DNA from: GCA-2688265 sp964527395
Lineage (GTDB): Archaea > Nanobdellota > Nanobdellia > Woesearchaeales > GW2011-AR9
Reading direction: 5' to 3'
NCBI GenBank assembly: GCA_964527395.1
Contig: CAZGQD010000014.1
Location: 1-33,309, forward strand
DNA length: 33,309 nucleotides
Each line of letters begins with the position of its first letter. The stretch's first letter is position 1. Under the pieces are notes generated by a model. It was not told where the DNA came from. It made no database searches and saw only the letters and a list, made by a program, of their open reading frames with translations. The position numbers and the translations under genes are program-made. Positions 22,926 through 30,249 of the stretch are shown here, in pieces.

Positions 22926-23705
22926 ATGGTTAAAGCACTAGCAGAAGAAGCAACTGGGGAGTTACCTACAGGTGCATTTTCAGGAGGGAGACAATTCCAT
23001 GTAGCATTCGATTATGAAGAAGCTCCAAATTATGTTAAAAAAGCATTAATTAAGCTTAAAAGACAACTAAAAAAACTACCACCTGGAGATGCAGGCCAGA
23101 TAAATGCTTCTATAAATAGAGTTATAAAATATGTGAAGATTGGCTACGTTGATAGGTCAGCTTCTACAAAAGAAGAAGAAGAAATAAAAAAAGAACTAAC
23201 TCTTGCAACAGAAACAGCCAAACTAACTACTGAAGAATTAGCTGCTTTAGACCCAATCCTTAGAAGAAATTTACGTCTTAAAAAGATTGTAATTCAGACC
23301 TTCCATCACATTGAGTATTGGGCTCACTTTAAATATGAAGGGCTGCTAGACGCAAATAAAAGAATAAAAGAAATATTTACCATTCTACAAGAGAAAGCCT
23401 TTGAATTTGGTTCGAGCACAAGACTAATGCCCATGATTAGAAGAAAAATAAAAGAGATAGTCACAAGAATAAAAAATATTGGAAAAAAAGGCGGATTCAA
23501 AAACGCAATTTACGCAAGAGCTGCTATAGCTCAACAATACAAAGACCTAAAAAAACTTATCAGACCCATTGGTCTAAATGAAAGAACCCTTTCTCATGAT
23601 GCAAAAGTACATTTGCACAGGATGGATTTAGATTTAAAAATGATAGCTCAAAACCTTCTAATCATTGTAAATGATGTCACAAACAAAAAGGTAAGAGCCG
23701 CATAA
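22926..23705 (+). CDS. Helical basic protein, paralogue 1 of a tandem pair
   Basis: 259 residues, almost entirely helical and lysine/arginine-rich, without signal peptide or membrane segment. The central block FHHIEYWAHFKYEGLLDANK, followed by a K-I-K-E-I-type repeat helix, aligns with FYRNLEFWAHLKEKDIKDVE in the next gene, and so do the N-terminal F-x-x-x-x-x-Y-V-K/Q-K-A segments. A TATATTAA box starts about 31 bp before the ATG. No known family recognised; the composition would suit binding to nucleic acid or to an acidic surface. Confidence 0.75.
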   Translation: MVKALAEEATGELPTGAFSGGRQFHVAFDYEEAPNYVKKALIKLKRQLKKLPPGDAGQINASINRVIKYVKIGYVDRSASTKEEEEIKKELTLATETAKLTTEELAALDPILRRNLRLKKIVIQTFHHIEYWAHFKYEGLLDANKRIKEIFTILQEKAFEFGSSTRLMPMIRRKIKEIVTRIKNIGKKGGFKNAIYARAAIAQQYKDLKKLIRPIGLNERTLSHDAKVHLHRMDLDLKMIAQNLLIIVNDVTNKKVRAA

Positions 23706-23751
23706 ACAACAATCTCTACAACACCAACACTCATTCTACTCCTAACACAAA

Positions 23752-24459
23752 ATGGCAACCAGATCAGTAAAAATAGCAAGATCACAAGAAGCTACTTTTC
23801 AGTCTACATTCCACCATCCTCACTATGTACAAAAAGCTTTTCTTGCTTTAGAAGAAAAAACTGCTGGAACCTCAAAAGCTGATGACATTTCACTTGAAGC
23901 AATCCACTTAATCAGTTTAGTTTCAGCAGGCGGAAAAATTCTTTATTATAGAACACTCAGAGAAATAGCAAAATCTAAAGTTAAAATCAGAGGATATCTC
24001 CAATTAGTCTCTGGAACAAAAAAAAGAGAAATAACCAAAGCCCTAGCTCAGTTTTATCGGAATCTAGAATTTTGGGCACATCTAAAAGAAAAAGATATCA
24101 AAGATGTAGAAAAACAAGTACATGTACTCATCAAGTCAATTGAAGAGAGGTTATTTTTTCATCATAAAGGTAATACTTTTCTTTACAAGACAAACATTAG
24201 AACAATTAAATATCTTGCTTTAAAAATGATCAAAAGAATCGACAAAACCCTTTTAAGATCAAAACAGGAAGCATTAATTGAGGTTGAACAGATCATAAAT
24301 GACATTAAAAAAGATTTGGAAGAGAACCACATTATATTCTCCAAAGCAATTAATCAACCACACAACAATTCTATTAGAAGAGACAGAACAATCAATCAAG
24401 ATTTAGAGATCTTAAAACATCTGATGGAAAAGGCAGTAGAAGACAGTTCTCTAAAATAA
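23752..24459 (+). CDS. Helical basic protein, paralogue 2 of a tandem pair
   Basis: 235 residues, helical, diverged from the preceding gene but with the same order of segments (HHPHYVQKAFLALEEK at the N-terminus; LEFWAHLKEKDIKDVEKQVH in the middle; IRTIKYLALKMIKRIDKTLL later). There is no clear TATA box in the 46-bp spacer, so the two genes probably share one transcript. It ends 14 bp before the 3' end of the convergent tRNA-Thr gene. Function unknown. Confidence 0.75.
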   Translation: MATRSVKIARSQEATFQSTFHHPHYVQKAFLALEEKTAGTSKADDISLEAIHLISLVSAGGKILYYRTLREIAKSKVKIRGYLQLVSGTKKREITKALAQFYRNLEFWAHLKEKDIKDVEKQVHVLIKSIEERLFFHHKGNTFLYKTNIRTIKYLALKMIKRIDKTLLRSKQEALIEVEQIINDIKKDLEENHIIFSKAINQPHNNSIRRDRTINQDLEILKHLMEKAVEDSSLK

Positions 24460-24473
24460 TCTAAAATAAAAAG

Positions 24474-24602
24474 AGCCCTTGGGGAGACTTTCTACAGTTC
24501 TAGCAAATTAACCAGCAACCAATTTGAACTCCCGACCTGCTGCTCACTCAATAACTATCGTCATGTACGAGGCAGCCGCTCTAGCCACTGAGCTACAAGG
24601 GC
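24474..24602 (-). tRNA. tRNA-Thr (CGT) with two introns
   Basis: Acceptor stem GCCCTTG/CAAGGGC with discriminator T (typical of archaeal tRNA-Thr), D stem GCTC/GAGC, anticodon stem GCTGC/GCAGC with anticodon CGT, T arm GGGAG-TTCAAAT-CTCCC. Intron 1 (24565-24545, 21 nt) is at 37/38 and forms a clean BHB: central helix CTCG/TGAG (one G-T), bulges TAC and TGA, inner helix ATGAC/GTTAT with GATA loop. Intron 2 (about 24521-24487, 35 nt) lies between the T loop and the 3' T stem; its boundary helix is weaker (TTC/GAA), so the exact ends may shift by one. Mature length 73 nt. A CTTAAAAAG box lies about 30 bp upstream. Confidence 0.88.
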
Positions 24603-24683
24603 AACAAAGATTCAAACAAAATTCTCTTTTTAAGCCTTCTCTACAACAAATCATTTAAAAACCCCTACTTTCCCCAATACAAC

Positions 24684-26501
24684 ATGAAGAAGAGAATCGC
24701 TGTAATTCATAAGGACAAGTGTAACCCTCAAGGCTGTGGTAACTATCTTTGTGCAAAATTGTGTCCAGTAAACAGAACTGGCGAAGATTGTGTAAAAGAA
24801 GGTGACGAAACCACAACAAAAGCCATTATTGACGAAGTTCTTTGTACAGGTTGCGGTATTTGTCCAAAAAGGTGTCCTTACGGTGCAATTGAAATAATCA
24901 ACCTTCCAAAAGAGCTAGACAAACCTCCTATCCATCGTTACGGAGAAAACTCTTTCGCTCTTTTCAGCCTCCCAACTCCAATTTTCAACAAAGTTGTAGG
25001 TATCTTAGGTAAGAACGGGATTGGTAAATCCACAGCTTTCAAAGTTTTAGCAGGTTTTCTTAAAGCCAACCTAGGCCAATTCGATCAAGAAATAACCAAC
25101 AAACAAGTCCTAGACTATTTCAAAGGAACCCAGATGCAAGCCTTCTTAGAGGAACTCTTCAAGAACAAAATCACATTAGCTTATAAACCACAACAAGTAG
25201 AATCCTTACCAAAAACTTTCAAAGGGACAGTACAAGATCTCTTAGAGAAAGCAGCAAACAACAAAGAAAATACAACAACTACAAATGAAACAAAAGAAGC
25301 CAGTATCAAAGAGATCGCAGAATCCTTAGACTTAACAAAATACTTACAAAGAAAAATAGCAAACTTGTCAGGCGGAGAACTCCAACGTGTAGTTATAGCT
25401 GCAACTGCCCTAAAAAACGCCAACCTCACACTTTTCGATGAACCATCATCTTACCTAGACATTAAACAAAGAATGAAAATGTCTAAATTCATAAAACATC
25501 TAGCAACCAACACAGATACAGACAAAGCTGTTATGGTTATCGAGCACGACCTAATCATTCTAGACTTCATGACTGACCTATTAAACATCATGTACGGTCA
25601 CGATGGCGTTTATGGTATTGTAAGCCAATTAAAGAACGTCAGAGAAGGTATCAACCAATTCTTACATGGAGAATTAACAGAAGAAAATGTCAGATTCAGA
25701 TCACGTCCACTAAAGTTTGAAGGCGGTGTAGACAAAGGTCAAACTCTTCCAGACAAGCTAATAGAATGGACAGACCTAAACAAAGACTACGGGCCATTCA
25801 AACTAAACGCAGGCTCAGGCACAATCTACAAAAATGAAGTTATCGGAATTGTAGGAGAGAACGGTATTGGAAAAACCACTTTCATCAAACTCCTAGCAGG
25901 CCTAGAGAAACCAACAAATGGAGAACTAGACAAAAAACTAGAAGTTTCATATAAAGGCCAATACTTAGACTTCCAAGAAAACACTGACCTTGTAGCCGAC
26001 TTCCTTCACGAAGCAGTCAACAATTACAACAATCAATTAGTAAAACCCCTAGAACTGGACAAATTCCTAACAAAACAACTAAACCAACTAAGTGGCGGAG
26101 AACTCCAACGTGTAGTTGTAGCTAAAACCTTAGCAAAAGAAGCCGATATTTATCTTCTAGACGAACCTTCAGCATATTTAGACATCGAACAAAGACTCTT
26201 AATCACCAAAGTAATCAAAAGATTCGCCATAGAAAAAGAAGCAACAGTCCTAGTAGTTGATCACGACCTCCTCTTTTTAGACAATTTAAGCGACAGAATG
26301 CTAGTTTTCACTGGAACTCCAGCTAAAGAAGGTTCCCTTCAAGGCCCACTAGACCGAACTGAAGCCATGAACCTTTTCTTAAAAGAGCTAGACATCACCT
26401 TAAGAAGAGACCACCAATCAAAACGTCCAAGAATCAACAATCCTGGCAGTGTAAAAGACCGAGAGCAACGACAACAAAACAATTGGTACTCTTCTAAGTA
26501 A
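24684..26501 (+). CDS. abce1: ABCE1/Rli1 ribosome-recycling ATPase
   Basis: The 605-residue twin-ATPase splits ribosomes after termination together with aPelota/aRF1. The N-terminal Fe-S domain has CNPQGCGNYLCAKLCP and CTGCGICPKRCPYGAI (two [4Fe-4S] clusters). The two ABC cassettes have Walker A GKNGIGKST (about 110) and GENGIGKTT (about 392), signatures LSGGELQR (about 228 and 470), Walker B FDEPSSYLD and LDEPSAYLD, and the H loops EHD and DHD. All catalytic elements are intact. A TTTAAAAAC box begins 30 bp before the ATG. Confidence 0.97.
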   Translation: MKKRIAVIHKDKCNPQGCGNYLCAKLCPVNRTGEDCVKEGDETTTKAIIDEVLCTGCGICPKRCPYGAIEIINLPKELDKPPIHRYGENSFALFSLPTPIFNKVVGILGKNGIGKSTAFKVLAGFLKANLGQFDQEITNKQVLDYFKGTQMQAFLEELFKNKITLAYKPQQVESLPKTFKGTVQDLLEKAANNKENTTTTNETKEASIKEIAESLDLTKYLQRKIANLSGGELQRVVIAATALKNANLTLFDEPSSYLDIKQRMKMSKFIKHLATNTDTDKAVMVIEHDLIILDFMTDLLNIMYGHDGVYGIVSQLKNVREGINQFLHGELTEENVRFRSRPLKFEGGVDKGQTLPDKLIEWTDLNKDYGPFKLNAGSGTIYKNEVIGIVGENGIGKTTFIKLLAGLEKPTNGELDKKLEVSYKGQYLDFQENTDLVADFLHEAVNNYNNQLVKPLELDKFLTKQLNQLSGGELQRVVVAKTLAKEADIYLLDEPSAYLDIEQRLLITKVIKRFAIEKEATVLVVDHDLLFLDNLSDRMLVFTGTPAKEGSLQGPLDRTEAMNLFLKELDITLRRDHQSKRPRINNPGSVKDREQRQQNNWYSSK

Positions 26502-26547
26502 CACCCACAGTAACAACCACACATAAACGAGCCACTTCTTCTACAAA

Positions 26548-26590
26548 GAAAATCTCAAGCAAAGCTTTCGTTTCCTTAGCTTTACAAACT
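26548..26590. repeat. 28-bp repeat module and hairpin flanking element copy C
   Basis: 26548-26575 is the reverse complement of the module at 6699-6726 at 26 of 28 positions (core CTCAAGCAAAGCTTTCG). Next to it CTTAG (26575-26579) and CTAAG (26589-26593) can pair, the counterpart of the hairpin between module and element in copy A. Here module and hairpin lie on the left of the element, in copy A on the right. Confidence 0.6.
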
Positions 26591-26727
26591 AAGAAGATGG
26601 CACCGTCCACTCACTGGCAATTATGTTCAACTGAAGATTATTTCCACGAGCATTTTGTGACCAACGGGAGCAAAATCTAAAGCTCAGGGGGATGTACCTG
26701 CTATAAGTCTGACAGTGCCATCTTTTT
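26591..26727. ncRNA. Candidate structured RNA / palindromic repeat, copy C of 3
   Basis: The closing stem is the longest of the three: 26591-26603 (AAGAAGATGGCAC) pairs with 26715-26727 (GTGCCATCTTTTT, one G-T), then after one mismatch GTC/GAC. Inside: CACTCACTGGCAATTATG, CGAGC, ATTTTG/CAAAAT (26652-26657 with 26671-26676), the 5-nt bulge CTAAA, GCTC closing on GAGC, CAGG/CCTG, and ATAAGTCTGACAGTGC. The stem sequences differ from copies A and B but remain paired, which points to selection on RNA or single-strand structure. The remainder of the 440-bp gap has a short CTAT tract and T-rich DNA (26759-26790) and the promoter of the next gene. Confidence 0.5.
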
Positions 26728-26882
26728 GTTATAAATATAAAATATTTGTGTTAGTTTCTTTCTATCTATCTATCTATTTATTTTTTTTTTATCTCCACAA
26801 GAAATAATCATTAAAATATTCTTTTCTAAATCAATTAACTAACTAAAATCACTCATTTCACACCAAAAACCTTATAACTTCC

Positions 26883-26926
26883 ACAATAAAGGAATAATCA
26901 TTCCAAAATAAAGGAATATAAAAAAC
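26883..26926 (+). promoter_or_regulatory. Promoter with repeated AATAAAGGAATA and palindrome
   Basis: AATAAAGGAATA occurs twice; between the copies GGAAT-AATC-ATTCC forms an inverted repeat. The second copy runs into the TATA-like AATATAAAA, which begins 29 bp before the ATG at 26944. Such a palindrome at the BRE edge suits autoregulation by the HTH domain of the encoded protein. Confidence 0.45.
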
Positions 26927-26943
26927 AATCAACATTATCAAAA

Positions 26944-27603
26944 ATGCTAACTAAAGAAATAACAATCATAGAACCTTTCCTCAAGAAACCATGGGAACAA
27001 TTAACCTTCAAACAAGTGAAAACAATCTCAAAAAACAAATCAGACAACTATGTTCATAAAACTCTAAAAAAGCTAGTAAAAAATAAAATCTTAAAACAAA
27101 GAAAAATAGCAAACATAATCCTATATTCCTTAGATACAAACCTCCATGCCCAAAACACTATCGGTTTCATAGCAGAAAACAAAACAAATCAAGCAAAACA
27201 TATTCCTCATAAAAATCTTCAAAAATTAGTTTCAAAGCTAAAAACACCTTTCTACTCACTAATTATCACTGGAAGCTATGCTAAAAACAAACAAAAATCA
27301 ACTTCAGATCTTGATATTGTAATCATTTGCGATGACAAACAGCAAGCAAAGATCATCCTTTCTCAAATTACTTTAGCTTCAGAACTAATGCATCCAGAGA
27401 TTCATCCATATGTATTCACAAGAACACAACTTTTCAATATGTTAACAAACAAACTTGGTGCAACCAAGTACCAAGGGCTCCGCCCGCAAGTAGAGCAAAA
27501 CTATGGAAAAGAGATTGCAAAAAATAACTTAATTGTTACAGGAGCTAAATCCTTTTATAATATCATCTTTGAAGCAATGGAGCATGGATTCACTGGTTAC
27601 TAA
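26944..27603 (+). CDS. HTH domain fused to a MNT-type nucleotidyltransferase domain
   Basis: 219 residues. Residues 1-75 form a winged helix (LTFKQVKTISKNKSDNYVHK, KNKILKQRKIANIILYSLD). From about 95 a minimal Pol-beta-type nucleotidyltransferase follows: FYSLIITGSYAKNKQKSTSD with SDLDIVII, the G-S-x10-D-x-D metal-binding signature; a third acidic residue could be in MHPEIHPYVF. Similar HTH-NTase proteins are found in archaea, sometimes as antitoxins in HEPN/MNT-type systems, but no HEPN partner is adjacent, so a regulatory or RNA-modifying role is only a guess. It ends 3 bp before the end of the convergent lipid kinase. Confidence 0.85.
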   Translation: MLTKEITIIEPFLKKPWEQLTFKQVKTISKNKSDNYVHKTLKKLVKNKILKQRKIANIILYSLDTNLHAQNTIGFIAENKTNQAKHIPHKNLQKLVSKLKTPFYSLIITGSYAKNKQKSTSDLDIVIICDDKQQAKIILSQITLASELMHPEIHPYVFTRTQLFNMLTNKLGATKYQGLRPQVEQNYGKEIAKNNLIVTGAKSFYNIIFEAMEHGFTGY

Positions 27604-27606
27604 GAT

Positions 27607-28719
27607 TCAAGCAGCTCGCAACTTAGCATAATCTACAACCATCAATTTATACTCAGATATTTTAACATTCACCATACTTACATCACCATATGCATCTCCG
27701 CCTATTTGTAAAGGCAAACTTTCTCCTCCCAAAACTGTTAGCGTCACATCTTTTGCTAAATAGCTAGAAATATGCTCAGATTGAGGAACACTCCAAGTTC
27801 TAAATCCAGCAGGCAAAATGCCTCTAAGTAATTTTCCCAGCTCTCCTTGTATTACTCTAGTCTCTAGATATGGTCCATCTTCCATAATTCTTGTTGCCTG
27901 AGTGTTATAGAATGCATCCATTCTATACCCCAAATAACGGGATGATCCAAATATAACTTCTCGAACAGCTCCTTCTTTTCTTTGATCAATTAGATCTCCA
28001 AGAGCATCACCTTCAATTTCTCGTAAAACTCCTCTATCATCAACAGAAAATGCTCTTCCAGAATTAACTTTAAATGTAGCTTTACGATCAATGTGTCTAA
28101 GTTTCCATTCTTCTTTAATAGCCATCAGACCAGCTACAAAGTAACCTAATAATCCTTCTCCAACACGGCTCCAAAATTTACCTTTAACAGAATCTTTTAA
28201 TTCTTTGTTTTTATTAATCACAAGCCCATCCCACCCTTCTCCCTTGAATGTAAAATGTACGGGTTGACAAGCAGCAAGATCGGCTTCAGAGTTACCATAT
28301 CTAATTTCCATTAAAGGGACTTCTACAAACGGAAGACCACGAAGATGGCCTTGATAGTTTTTAATAAGATTAACATCTGATCTCCAATCTTTTCTAGCAT
28401 CAACCTCACTTGCCAGTCCACAACCTCGTCCACCACGCAAAAGAGCAGTATAAATCCTTCTCTCATCAATACCTGCTTTTTGACGCGCCCTAATTACAGC
28501 ATTAATAACTTCTTTTTGTGTGCCATCTCCTCCTAAAGCTGCCATAACTGCATGTTCAAGGTTAGAATTAGCCACATCTTGCAATTCATTTAAATCAGAA
28601 GGCACATAAACATCTAATCTTGAACTACGTCCTCCCCAAAGGGCTAATTCTCTACAATTACGTTTACTAACACTTCCTGCATTAGGGTTTGGTATCAACA
28701 GCATTCTATCAAGCGTCAT
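27607..28719 (-). CDS. Diacylglycerol kinase / YegS-type lipid kinase-like protein
   Basis: 370 residues. MLLIPNPNAGS at the N-terminus, ALGGDGTQKEVINAVI (the GGDGT nucleotide-binding motif) and LLRGGRGCGLASEVDARKDW (equivalent to PxGTGNDxA, changed to RGGRGCGLA) identify the DAGK catalytic fold. The C-terminal beta sandwich ends with LPLQIGGDAYGDVSMVNVKI, similar to the usual Q-x-DGE segment but with GGD. It would phosphorylate a lipid such as a diradylglycerol or a long-chain base. The altered GTGND loop makes substrate and even activity uncertain. Its CTTTTAAG TATA box, 29 bp upstream, lies inside the 49-bp direct repeat. Confidence 0.85.
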   Translation of the reverse strand: MTLDRMLLIPNPNAGSVSKRNCRELALWGGRSSRLDVYVPSDLNELQDVANSNLEHAVMAALGGDGTQKEVINAVIRARQKAGIDERRIYTALLRGGRGCGLASEVDARKDWRSDVNLIKNYQGHLRGLPFVEVPLMEIRYGNSEADLAACQPVHFTFKGEGWDGLVINKNKELKDSVKGKFWSRVGEGLLGYFVAGLMAIKEEWKLRHIDRKATFKVNSGRAFSVDDRGVLREIEGDALGDLIDQRKEGAVREVIFGSSRYLGYRMDAFYNTQATRIMEDGPYLETRVIQGELGKLLRGILPAGFRTWSVPQSEHISSYLAKDVTLTVLGGESLPLQIGGDAYGDVSMVNVKISEYKLMVVDYAKLRAA

Positions 28720-28738
28720 AAAGTAACAAGAACCTAGT

Positions 28739-28787
28739 CCCTTAAAAGCATTCAGCTACTAGAGAAGGGGTAAACAAATAAATAAAA
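28739..28787 (+). repeat. 49-bp direct repeat, left copy
   Basis: About 43 of 49 bases match 30182-30230 in the same orientation. Shared segments include CCCTTAAAA, CATTCAGCTACTA and TAAACAAATAAAT. The copy supplies the TATA box of the lipid kinase gene; its partner supplies that of the gene at 30250. Confidence 0.8.
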
Positions 28788-28830
28788 AACCTCTAAAAAG
28801 GCAAGTTGAGCAAACAAAAAAATCTCTACT

Positions 28831-30075
28831 TCAAAACATCTCAACTATTCTTTCCCTATCAAAAACTTCAACATTTGGTGTAAATAAAGTTCCAACAGTA
28901 GTGGAACTATCACGGACATTTTTAGATTTAATCCCTTTTTTCCCAATAATAACCTTTTTACAAGAAAAAACATCACTGTTCCTCTTAAATTTCTCAATAT
29001 CCTTAGAAACAAGCTTCTTCCATTTAACTTCTCCAACTATTATGGCTTTATTTCTTTGTGTAATAATAAAATCTATCTCTTTATCTGCTGCAACAAAATA
29101 CTCTTTTCTTCCTTCATATTTATTTGCAAACAGATCTGCAATAAAGTTCTGAATCTCAAAATTAATCAATTTTTCTAATGTTGGCTTTAACTCATTAAAG
29201 CTAATTTCTCTGTTACTAATATCATACCTATCCTCTAAATAATAATAAATATTCATTATTGGAGAACGCAACCTGTAAAAATACCTATTTTTTGCTCTAT
29301 TCACTCTCACACTCTCTATCAGTTCCATTTCTTCCAAATTTTTAATATACTGTATTATGTGTGTAGCTGAAGGGCTTGCTATGATTCCTCTGGCATAAAG
29401 AATATTTGCCAGCTCATTAGTCTTCCATACTCCTTTTCCAATTAAACGAAGCAGAGCCTCATATCTTCTTGACAGCTCTCTTTCTTCTTCACTAAAAATT
29501 TCTCCAATCAGCGCACTAATGATATACTTCGACTGCATAACAACTTTATAGACAAATCTAACAATATCTTCACCATTATATAGTGGAATTAGCCAAGCTT
29601 CACGCAAAAAACTAGCCAGTTCAATATTCATATCCTCAGGAAAATCTACTAAGAACATATCTTTAGCATCAATCAATCCAACTTTCATTGGCGTAAAGAA
29701 GCCAAGTAAGGCAGATTGCGCTGAAAACATCTTTTTTACGACTTTCATACTAGAGCCAGACAAAATAAATCTACCTTTTGGATGTTCAAGCATAAACTCT
29801 TCTAAAACAGCCTCATCAAGTCTCTGAAATTCATCTAAAACAACACTTTCTCCTTCTCGAAGTAATTTTTTTATCAAGATAACTGCTTCATCCAAACTTT
29901 TAGTCTCATCTTGGATCAAGATATTTCTGTCTTTCTTCACAAGAATATAATTTTTAAAACCACAAAGCTGCCTTAACATAAACGTCTTTCCAGTCTTTCT
30001 TCTACCATAGACCATCAACCATTGCTTACTTTTTCTGATCTCTAAAGCTTCTTTTCTTTTAACAATATAACCCAT
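28831..30075 (-). CDS. Archaeal-type ATPase with C-terminal DUF234/nuclease-like domain
   Basis: 414 residues. Walker A GRRKTGKTFMLRQL near residue 25, Walker B SVVLDEFQRLDE near 77, sensor-like FILSGSSMKVV, a middle winged helix (NILYARGIIASPSATHIIQ) and a C-terminal PD-(D/E)xK-like segment (KEIDFIITQRNKAIIVGEVK: D, ExK). This is the common archaeal family of STAND-like ATPases (DUF234/DUF4143 types), often patchily distributed and of unknown function. The gene is bracketed by 49-bp direct repeats and has its own 14-bp periodic promoter array, so it appears to be an inserted cassette. Confidence 0.85.
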   Translation of the reverse strand: MGYIVKRKEALEIRKSKQWLMVYGRRKTGKTFMLRQLCGFKNYILVKKDRNILIQDETKSLDEAVILIKKLLREGESVVLDEFQRLDEAVLEEFMLEHPKGRFILSGSSMKVVKKMFSAQSALLGFFTPMKVGLIDAKDMFLVDFPEDMNIELASFLREAWLIPLYNGEDIVRFVYKVVMQSKYIISALIGEIFSEEERELSRRYEALLRLIGKGVWKTNELANILYARGIIASPSATHIIQYIKNLEEMELIESVRVNRAKNRYFYRLRSPIMNIYYYLEDRYDISNREISFNELKPTLEKLINFEIQNFIADLFANKYEGRKEYFVAADKEIDFIITQRNKAIIVGEVKWKKLVSKDIEKFKRNSDVFSCKKVIIGKKGIKSKNVRDSSTTVGTLFTPNVEVFDRERIVEMF

Positions 30076-30112
30076 ATTATATAATCACCATTATATAACC
30101 AAAATTATATAA
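30076..30112. repeat. ATTATATAA array with 14-bp period at ATPase promoter
   Basis: ATTATATAA begins at 30076, 30090 and 30104, an exact 14-bp spacing, ending against the ATPase start codon. Each unit is a near-palindrome able to act as TATA box or operator. The usual 30-bp TATA spacing is not satisfied by any single unit (23 and 37 bp), which makes an operator array more likely. Confidence 0.6.
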
Positions 30113-30132
30113 ACTATATAAATCTTTTGCAC

Positions 30133-30159
30133 AAAATAACCAAAATAACCAGAATAACC
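30133..30159. repeat. Three tandem 9-bp repeats AAAATAACC
   Basis: AAAATAACC, AAAATAACC and AGAATAACC follow each other without gaps, just upstream of the ATTATATAA array on the ATPase side. They look like binding sites or replication-slippage repeats. Confidence 0.6.
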
Positions 30160-30181
30160 AAAAACCAACCTAAACACCAGA

Positions 30182-30230
30182 CCCTTAAAAACATTCAGCT
30201 ACTACAGAAGCAATAAACAAATAAATCAAA
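30182..30230 (+). repeat. 49-bp direct repeat, right copy
   Basis: Partner of 28739-28787. It contains the weak TATA-like AATAAATC that begins 30 bp before the ATG at 30250. The 1.39 kb between the copies hold only the ATPase gene and its promoter repeats. Confidence 0.8.
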
Positions 30231-30249
30231 ACAACTAAGAAAGTACTCA

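Noticed and set aside
26759..26790. CRISPR or other regular repeat array in the CTAT/T-rich tract
   Set aside because: It is a simple short tandem tract; no repeat-spacer structure occurs anywhere in the window.
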